Part shown: in pieces, positions 14,282 through 18,634 of the stretch
How the letters are laid out: every line of letters begins with the position of its first letter
Position numbering within the stretch: position 1 is the stretch's first letter
Source of the DNA: JABSQH01 sp039194665
GTDB taxonomy: Bacteria; Actinomycetota; Acidimicrobiia; Acidimicrobiales; Ilumatobacteraceae
Direction: 5' to 3'
Assembly: GCA_039194665.1 (NCBI GenBank)
Contig: JBCCVW010000080.1
Location: forward strand, 1 to 18,634
Length of the DNA stretch: 18,634 nt
Notes under the pieces: generated by a model
Told to the model about the DNA's origin: nothing
The model's database searches: none
Seen by the model: the letters and a program-made list of their open reading frames with translations, nothing else
Made by a program: the position numbers and the translations under genes

Positions 14282-14323
14282 GTGTGACCGGTGGGGTCAG
14301 ACCCCACCGGTCACACGCTGTTT
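14282..14323 (+). terminator. Rho-independent terminator after lipoprotein paralog A
   Basis: A perfect 17-base inverted repeat (outer GTGTGACCGG, inner GGGGTC) is centred on base 14299, and GCTGTTT follows. It lies 50 bases after the stop of paralog A. This separates the two paralogs into independent transcription units. Confidence 0.8.
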
Positions 14324-14350
14324 CGCCACGTTGACGGAGAACTCACGTGT

Positions 14351-14376
14351 CGCTGACGGTGACCTGCAAGAGTTGT
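14351..14376 (+). promoter_or_regulatory. Shared upstream element, copy 2
   Basis: This is the second copy of the element at 13704-13729, identical over the first 20 bases with one mismatch before GTTGT. It lies 51 bases before the start of paralog B and downstream of the paralog A terminator. Conservation of this block next to diverged flanks argues for a regulatory role. Confidence 0.55.
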
Positions 14377-14401
14377 CGCCGTCCAACTGTAGGGAGGAAC
14401 C

Positions 14402-14890
14402 ATGAAGAAGAAGTTCTTAGCCATTGCGGCAGCGGGCGGGTTGATCCTCGCCGCGTGCGGTGATGACGACGGTGGTGGTGGGAGCAGCAGCGACCTGTCC
14501 AGTGATCAGCAGAGCGCAGCCGACGCGGCGATCGACGCCGCAGCGGAGGGTGAGTTGCAGCTCGATCGCGATTGCGTCGAGGAGATCGCCAGCCAGCTGT
14601 CGGATGACGACGCCGCAGCGATCGTTGCGTCGGGCGGCGGCGGCGACGCCGAACTGAGCGATGAGGGCGCCGCCCTGTCGCTCGACCTGTTGAACTGCGC
14701 CGACAACGAGGCGATCATCGACACCTTCATCGACGGCCTCGAGCAGTCGGGCCAGCCCTTCGACGAGGGCTGCGTCCGCGAGGGCTTGGAGGACTTCGAC
14801 GCCAGCGAGCTCGCCGCCGCCGGACAGACCGGCGAGATCCCCGATGATCTGATCACCGGACTGATCGACTGCTTCGAACTCGGCGGCTGA
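14402..14890 (+). CDS. Two-cysteine-repeat lipoprotein, paralog B
   Basis: This 162-residue paralog of the preceding lipoprotein has the same plan: lipobox L-A-A-C with C19, a Gly/Ser-rich linker after CGDDD, and two acidic units, LDRDCVEEIASQLSDDDAAA...LNCAD (C58, C99) and FDEGCVREGLEDFDASELAA...IDCFE (C124, C157). All four mature cysteines and the final CFELGG are conserved between the copies, while linkers vary. This points to selection on the cysteine-bearing units. GGGAGG precedes the ATG by 4 bases. The pair most likely arose by tandem duplication. I do not recognise the family and assign no function. Confidence 0.85.
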   Translation: MKKKFLAIAAAGGLILAACGDDDGGGGSSSDLSSDQQSAADAAIDAAAEGELQLDRDCVEEIASQLSDDDAAAIVASGGGGDAELSDEGAALSLDLLNCADNEAIIDTFIDGLEQSGQPFDEGCVREGLEDFDASELAAAGQTGEIPDDLITGLIDCFELGG

Positions 14891-14945
14891 TCACCGCTCC
14901 CGCCATCCCCCATACGAGAGGCGGCGTGAACGCCTCCCACACGCG

Positions 14946-14981
14946 AACGGGCCCGCTCACCTTTCGGTGAGCGGGCCCGTT
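14946..14981. terminator. Terminator between convergent genes
   Basis: A 16-base perfect stem (AACGGGCCCGCTCACC and its inverse) encloses the loop TTTC, followed on the plus strand by the T-rich GTTGCTGTTCTTGC. It ends paralog B and may also stop minus-strand transcripts from the importer operon. Confidence 0.85.
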
Positions 14982-15021
14982 GCTGTTCTTGCTCTACCGG
15001 CGAGCCAGCGGAGCGGACCGA

Positions 15022-16503
15022 TCAGCCTGAGTAGACCCCGAGGGATCCTTCGAGGTTGATGATGTCACCCTGGTCTTCGAACACCTGGTCGGCGTCGTTC
15101 CAAGCGAGGATCTGGGTGCCCTCGCCGATGAACCCGTCTTCGCCGTTCATCCGGTACGTCAGCCCGTCACGCAGCAGGATGCTGACGTGGTCGATGGTGC
15201 GGGCGGAGTTGATGATGCTCTCACGGCTGAGCGTGCCGTTGTCGGCCGCATCTTGGATGGCCCACACGGTGAGCTCCATCGACTCCCAGCCGGCGAGAGC
15301 GATACCCCCGGGGTCGGCATCGGAGCCGGTGGCAGCGAACGCCTCGAGGTACTCCTGCGCACCCTCGTCGTTGGCGACGACCTCCGGGTTGTTGACGTCC
15401 TTCAGGTTGTTCGACGAGTACACGCCATCGGCGCCGCCGTTGGCGACCGCACCGAAGAACACCGGGCTGGCGCACGTCGCAGTTTGGTACACCGCCGGGT
15501 CGAAGTCGGGGTTGGCCGCCTTGGCGTTGCCGAGCTCAGTCATGAACGCGATGCACTGCGCGCCCAGCGGCACGGCCAGGATTGCGTCTGGGTTGGCCTC
15601 GACGAGGTTGGTCATCTGACCGCTCGGCGCACCGGCGTCGGCGGGGTCGATGACTTCCTCGGCGACGATGTCGAGCCCGAGCTCGTCGGCCGCCGCATTG
15701 AAGGCGTTGGCGTAGCTCTGGCCGAACTCGTTGTTCACATAGAACAGACCGACGCTGGAGCCCTCACCGATGTTGTCGATGACCCAGTTGGCCCACACGG
15801 CCGATTCGATGTCGTAGGCCACCAGCAGACCGGTGGTCCATGGGAACTCGTCGACGGCACCCCAGTTGGGAGCACCGGTTGACGCCCACAGCTGCGGCAC
15901 GCATTGCGCGTTGAGGTCGGCCTGGATCGCCAGGTTGTTCGGCGATCCGATGACGCCGCCGATCACGTCGACCTCGTCGTCGAACACGAGCTCGTCGGTG
16001 TTGGCCTTCGTGAGGTCAGCGGTGTACATGTCGTCCTTGACGACCAGTTCGAGCTCTTGCCCGTTCACGCCGCCGAACTCGGCGTTGTAGTAGTCGATGT
16101 ACGCCTGCTGTCCGGCGCCGAACGGCGCGAACAGCACCGCCGGGCCACCCGTGAGCGGAATCGACGTACCGATCTTGATCGTGTCCTCGATCGTCGCGGT
16201 TGCTGCATCAGGGTCTTCACACACCGACGTGTCGACCGCAAAACCGGCGCCCTCTGCGACGGCCTCGTCGTCGTCGACGGTGCCCTCCGTGGTGTCTTCG
16301 GTCATGTCGTCTTCTTCGGACATGTCGTCGGCCTCGGTCGATTCCGTCGTTTCCTCGTCCGACATGTCGTCGGCCTCGGTCGTGGCGGTCGTTTCTGCCG
16401 TGGTGGTGTCGCTCGATCCTCCGTCGTCGTCATCGTCGCCACAGGCGGCGATCACGAGAGCACTCGCTGCTGCGAGTGCGAGGAGCTTCTTGCTTCTGCG
16501 CAT
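15022..16503 (-). CDS. Branched-chain amino-acid type ABC transporter substrate-binding lipoprotein
   Basis: This 493-residue extracytoplasmic binding protein belongs to the LivK/Peripla_BP_6 type. A basic signal segment ends in I-A-A-C with lipidated C21, followed by CGDDDDD. Residues of about 22-85 form a low-complexity acidic Ser/Thr/Glu/Asp linker, with TEADDMS appearing twice. The folded part starts near TIKIGTSIPLTGGPA, the usual first strand of the family, and continues through GVIGSPNNLA and FYVNNEFGQSYANAF. The start at ATG 16503 gives a clean signal peptide; GGGGG lies 10 bases upstream. It is the last gene of the livH-livM operon, 44 bases after livM. The ligand may be an amino acid, amide or urea, and cannot be fixed. 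Confidence 0.94.
   Translation of the reverse strand: MRRSKKLLALAAASALVIAACGDDDDDGGSSDTTTAETTATTEADDMSDEETTESTEADDMSEEDDMTEDTTEGTVDDDEAVAEGAGFAVDTSVCEDPDAATATIEDTIKIGTSIPLTGGPAVLFAPFGAGQQAYIDYYNAEFGGVNGQELELVVKDDMYTADLTKANTDELVFDDEVDVIGGVIGSPNNLAIQADLNAQCVPQLWASTGAPNWGAVDEFPWTTGLLVAYDIESAVWANWVIDNIGEGSSVGLFYVNNEFGQSYANAFNAAADELGLDIVAEEVIDPADAGAPSGQMTNLVEANPDAILAVPLGAQCIAFMTELGNAKAANPDFDPAVYQTATCASPVFFGAVANGGADGVYSSNNLKDVNNPEVVANDEGAQEYLEAFAATGSDADPGGIALAGWESMELTVWAIQDAADNGTLSRESIINSARTIDHVSILLRDGLTYRMNGEDGFIGEGTQILAWNDADQVFEDQGDIINLEGSLGVYSG
16319..16382. repeat. 42-bp-period direct repeat in the acidic linker
   Basis: A 22-base segment starting GACATGTCGTCGGCCTCGG occurs at 16319-16340 and again at 16361-16382. 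The spacing of 42 bp is 14 codons, so it repeats the linker peptide in frame. It marks expansion of a disordered tether between lipid anchor and binding domain. Confidence 0.85.
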
Positions 16504-16547
16504 GGTTGAGGTTCCCCCTTGATTGGTGCGCTGTGGTTGGATCACGC

Positions 16548-17798
16548 TCAGCTGTCCGACGCAGGCGCATCGGACTCGGCAGCCTCCGTGGAGGCGGCTG
16601 CATCGCTCACCGTAGCCTCGTCGTCGCCCTCAGTCACAGCTGCCTGACCGGCAGCGTCATGAGCGGCGAGCGGCTCGACGGTGGTGCCCGCCGGAATGGC
16701 GATCTTCGGGATCACCACGGCGAGCTTGGCCCGCCAGGTCTTGGCGGTGCCGACCGCCCCGAGCGGGACGAATCGGGCGAACAGAATCAACAGCACGCCG
16801 AACACGACACCGCCGAGGCCGTCGAGCTGTGTGCCGCCGTCGATCAGCCAACCCAGCAGCCAGCTGTCGGCGGGTGCCTCACCGACCGAACGGGCGTAGT
16901 CGTTGACGAAGATGTAGAACACCGCCCCGACGAGGGGTCCCCAGTTCTGCGCGGCACCCCCCACGATCAGGGCGACGAGCAGCGTGACCGAGCCGAACAG
17001 GCCGAAGATCGGAATGTCGGCTTCGACCAGGCCGAGCTTCAAGCCGAACAACGAACCGGCGACGCCGGCGATTGCGGCGGAAATGCCGAAGACCACCGTC
17101 TTCGTCTTGGCCAGGTTGACGCCCATCACGGCGGCGGCGGTCTCGTTGTCGCGCGTGGCGATCATCGACCGGCCGATGCGACTGCGGAGCAGGCCGGCGC
17201 TCAAGATCGATGCGACGATCAAGATCCCGAGCGCCAACCAGAAGAACCAGGTGACGAGATCGGCCCGCCCTTCCAGGCCCGTCCAGCTCGGCGGCAGATA
17301 GTTGAGGTTCTTCAGTCCGGTGGCGCCGCCGGTGACCCCCGCGAATTCTTCGTACTTGAAGAAGGCGCGCACCGCCTCGGTGAACACCAACGTGACCAAC
17401 GCGAGATAGATGCCTTTCAACCGCAATGCGGGAACGCCGACGATGACACCGACGAAGAAACACACGACGACCGAGGCGATGAGTGTCCATCCCGGCGTCC
17501 ACATGTTGCTCTCGATGAACGGTGTCCAGATCTTGCCGCTCACGAGCATCGCTGAGACGAATGCGCCGATGGCGAAGAAGCCGGCGTGACCGAGCGATAA
17601 CTGGCCGGTGTACCCAGTGATCAGGTTGAGCCCGGTGACCGCGATGGCGATGATCAGCGCGTCGGTGAGCAATCCGAGTCCGGACCGCGACCACTCGGTC
17701 ACCGCCCGATAAAAGAACAGCGCCACCGCGCCGAACAGCACGATGCGGCCAAGCCAGTGCAGCCACGAGCCCTTCTGGACAATGACGGGACGGTCCAT
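16548..17798 (-). CDS. livM: Branched-chain amino-acid type ABC transporter permease LivM
   Basis: This 416-residue inner-membrane permease carries the family motif TGYTGQLSLGHAGFFAIGA near the N-terminus and multiple hydrophobic segments. FGLFGSVTLLVALIVGGAAQNWGP lies toward the end of the membrane domain. It pairs with LivH to form the translocation channel. The start is the ATG at 17798, which shares its first base with the stop of livH (TGATG), implying tight coupling. The reading frame is open much further upstream, but that lies over livH. The last 60-70 residues form a cytoplasmic or external tail that is rich in Ala, Glu, Asp and Ser and is not part of the usual fold. Confidence 0.96.
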   Translation of the reverse strand: MDRPVIVQKGSWLHWLGRIVLFGAVALFFYRAVTEWSRSGLGLLTDALIIAIAVTGLNLITGYTGQLSLGHAGFFAIGAFVSAMLVSGKIWTPFIESNMWTPGWTLIASVVVCFFVGVIVGVPALRLKGIYLALVTLVFTEAVRAFFKYEEFAGVTGGATGLKNLNYLPPSWTGLEGRADLVTWFFWLALGILIVASILSAGLLRSRIGRSMIATRDNETAAAVMGVNLAKTKTVVFGISAAIAGVAGSLFGLKLGLVEADIPIFGLFGSVTLLVALIVGGAAQNWGPLVGAVFYIFVNDYARSVGEAPADSWLLGWLIDGGTQLDGLGGVVFGVLLILFARFVPLGAVGTAKTWRAKLAVVIPKIAIPAGTTVEPLAAHDAAGQAAVTEGDDEATVSDAAASTEAAESDAPASDS

Positions 17799-18634
17799 CA
17801 CACACGCTCCACGCGCTCGGTACCGAACAAGCCGGCGGGACGGAACAACAACACGACCAGCAAGATGACCAGCATCACCGGGAACAACATGTCGGCGCCG
17901 AGGAAGTCGACGTAGCCGACGATCACCGCTTCGGTGACACCGATGAGCAGACCGCCGACGACCGCGCCGAGCGGCGAGTCGAGCCCGCCGAGCACGGCAG
18001 CCACCGAGGCCAACAAGAAGGGTCCGAGCATCAGCGAGCCGGTCAGACCGGCCGACGGAGCGAGCAGCGCTGCGGCCAGCACACCGATCGAACCAGCGAG
18101 GCCCCAGCCCAGCAGGAGGATGGTGCCGACCCGGATACCGACCAGGTTCGACGACTCCTGGTTGTTGGCGACGGCGCGCATCGCCAGACCGATCTTGGTC
18201 TTGTTGAACAGCAGCCACAGCAGGAACACCACGACGGCGAGCACGGCGAGAATCCCGAGCCGGGCGATGCGGATCGGCGCCCCGAGGATAGTGACGAAGT
18301 CGTCTGCGTCGTCGGGGAACACGTTGGGCAGGCCGCGGGCATCGACGCCCCAAATCATGGCGGTCAACTGGTTCACGGCAAGGAAGACGCCGATGAGGGC
18401 CACGATCACCGCCCCCGGATTTCGGTTTTCGATCGGGCGAACGACCACACGCTCGACACCCGCCGCGATGGCGAAACCGACGACCATCGCGGCGCCGATC
18501 GAGATCCACACCGGCCAACCGCTGAGCGTGAGCGTCGACACGACGAAGGCACCGAAGGTACCGATTTCGCCCTGCGCAAAGTTCAGCTGACCGGTCGAGC
18601 GGAAGATGACGACCAAGGCGAGCGCCAGGAGCGA
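17798..18634 (-). CDS. livH: Branched-chain amino-acid type ABC transporter permease LivH (partial, 5' end beyond window)
   Basis: The visible 278 residues cover most of a LivH permease. LVVIFRSTGQLNFAQGEIG is the family's N-terminal motif and normally sits about 20 residues after the start, so only a short N-terminal piece is missing. The frame stays open to base 18634. Internal EAA-like region NKTKIGLAMRAVANNQESS contacts the ATPase, followed by VGIRVG. The C-terminus LLFRPAGLFG is typical. The ATPase genes livG and livF are not in the window and may lie upstream beyond the edge. Confidence 0.96.
   Translation of the reverse strand, partial: SLLALALVVIFRSTGQLNFAQGEIGTFGAFVVSTLTLSGWPVWISIGAAMVVGFAIAAGVERVVVRPIENRNPGAVIVALIGVFLAVNQLTAMIWGVDARGLPNVFPDDADDFVTILGAPIRIARLGILAVLAVVVFLLWLLFNKTKIGLAMRAVANNQESSNLVGIRVGTILLLGWGLAGSIGVLAAALLAPSAGLTGSLMLGPFLLASVAAVLGGLDSPLGAVVGGLLIGVTEAVIVGYVDFLGADMLFPVMLVILLVVLLFRPAGLFGTERVERV

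Noticed and set aside
14282..14316. The long perfect inverted repeat as an insertion-sequence terminus
   Set aside because: It sits 50 bases after a stop codon, has a 3-base loop and is followed by TTT, so it fits a terminator. No target duplication or transposase was seen.
16548..18518. A 656-codon LivM with an Arg-rich N-terminal extension
   Set aside because: The extension lies wholly over livH in another frame. The ATG at 17798 overlapping the livH stop gives a normal LivM.

Overview
The window is GC-rich, densely coding chromosomal DNA with actinobacterial character. Paired WYL regulators of PafB/PafC type, a PIN-PhoH fusion protein, an HU protein next to a lysine-rich histone-like tail, and lipoproteins with a Cys-Gly-Asp-Asp-Asp start all fit a high-GC actinobacterium. 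My best guess is class Acidimicrobiia (Ilumatobacter-like), but that is inference from gene style and not a database result. I saw no tRNA, rRNA, insertion sequence, phage gene or CRISPR array.

Layout. (1) 1-511, minus: an HU DNA-binding protein followed 4 bases later by a lysine-rich, tandemly repeated ORF that runs off the left edge. (2) 832-2889, plus: a PIN-PhoH protein and a DnaQ-like exonuclease. (3) 2838-6617, minus: aldehyde dehydrogenase, a stand-alone B12-binding mutase subunit, PafB-like and PafC-like regulators, with the last three overlapping end to end. (4) 6742-6999, minus: a CsoR-family repressor with a palindromic operator over its own promoter. (5) 7139-9384, minus: pgl and pgi, sugar-phosphate metabolism. 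(6) 9446-10525, plus: an orphan MalK-like ABC ATPase. (7) 10541-12178, minus: the large subunit of an acyl-CoA mutase whose active-site residues match isobutyryl-CoA mutase. (8) 12256-14890, plus: a RarD-like transporter, a small lipoprotein, and two paralogous lipoproteins with an internal two-cysteine repeat. (9) 15022-18634, minus: livH (cut by the window edge), livM and the substrate-binding lipoprotein of a branched-chain amino-acid type ABC importer.

How the parts work together. The catalytic subunit (10541-12178) and the B12 subunit (4782-5180) probably form one adenosylcobalamin-dependent mutase, although 5.4 kb separates them. A branched-chain amino-acid type importer and an aldehyde dehydrogenase nearby would suit branched acyl-CoA metabolism, but that link is only inferred.

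A recurrent feature is a TANNNT -10 hexamer placed 6-8 bases before the start codon of seven genes that lack a Shine-Dalgarno sequence. This suggests that leaderless transcripts are common here. The observations most worth a second look are the split HU/lysine-tail pair, the CsoR-family protein lacking its metal-binding histidine, the ABC ATPase lacking its switch histidine, the isobutyryl-type mutase split across two loci, and the paired two-cysteine-repeat lipoproteins.
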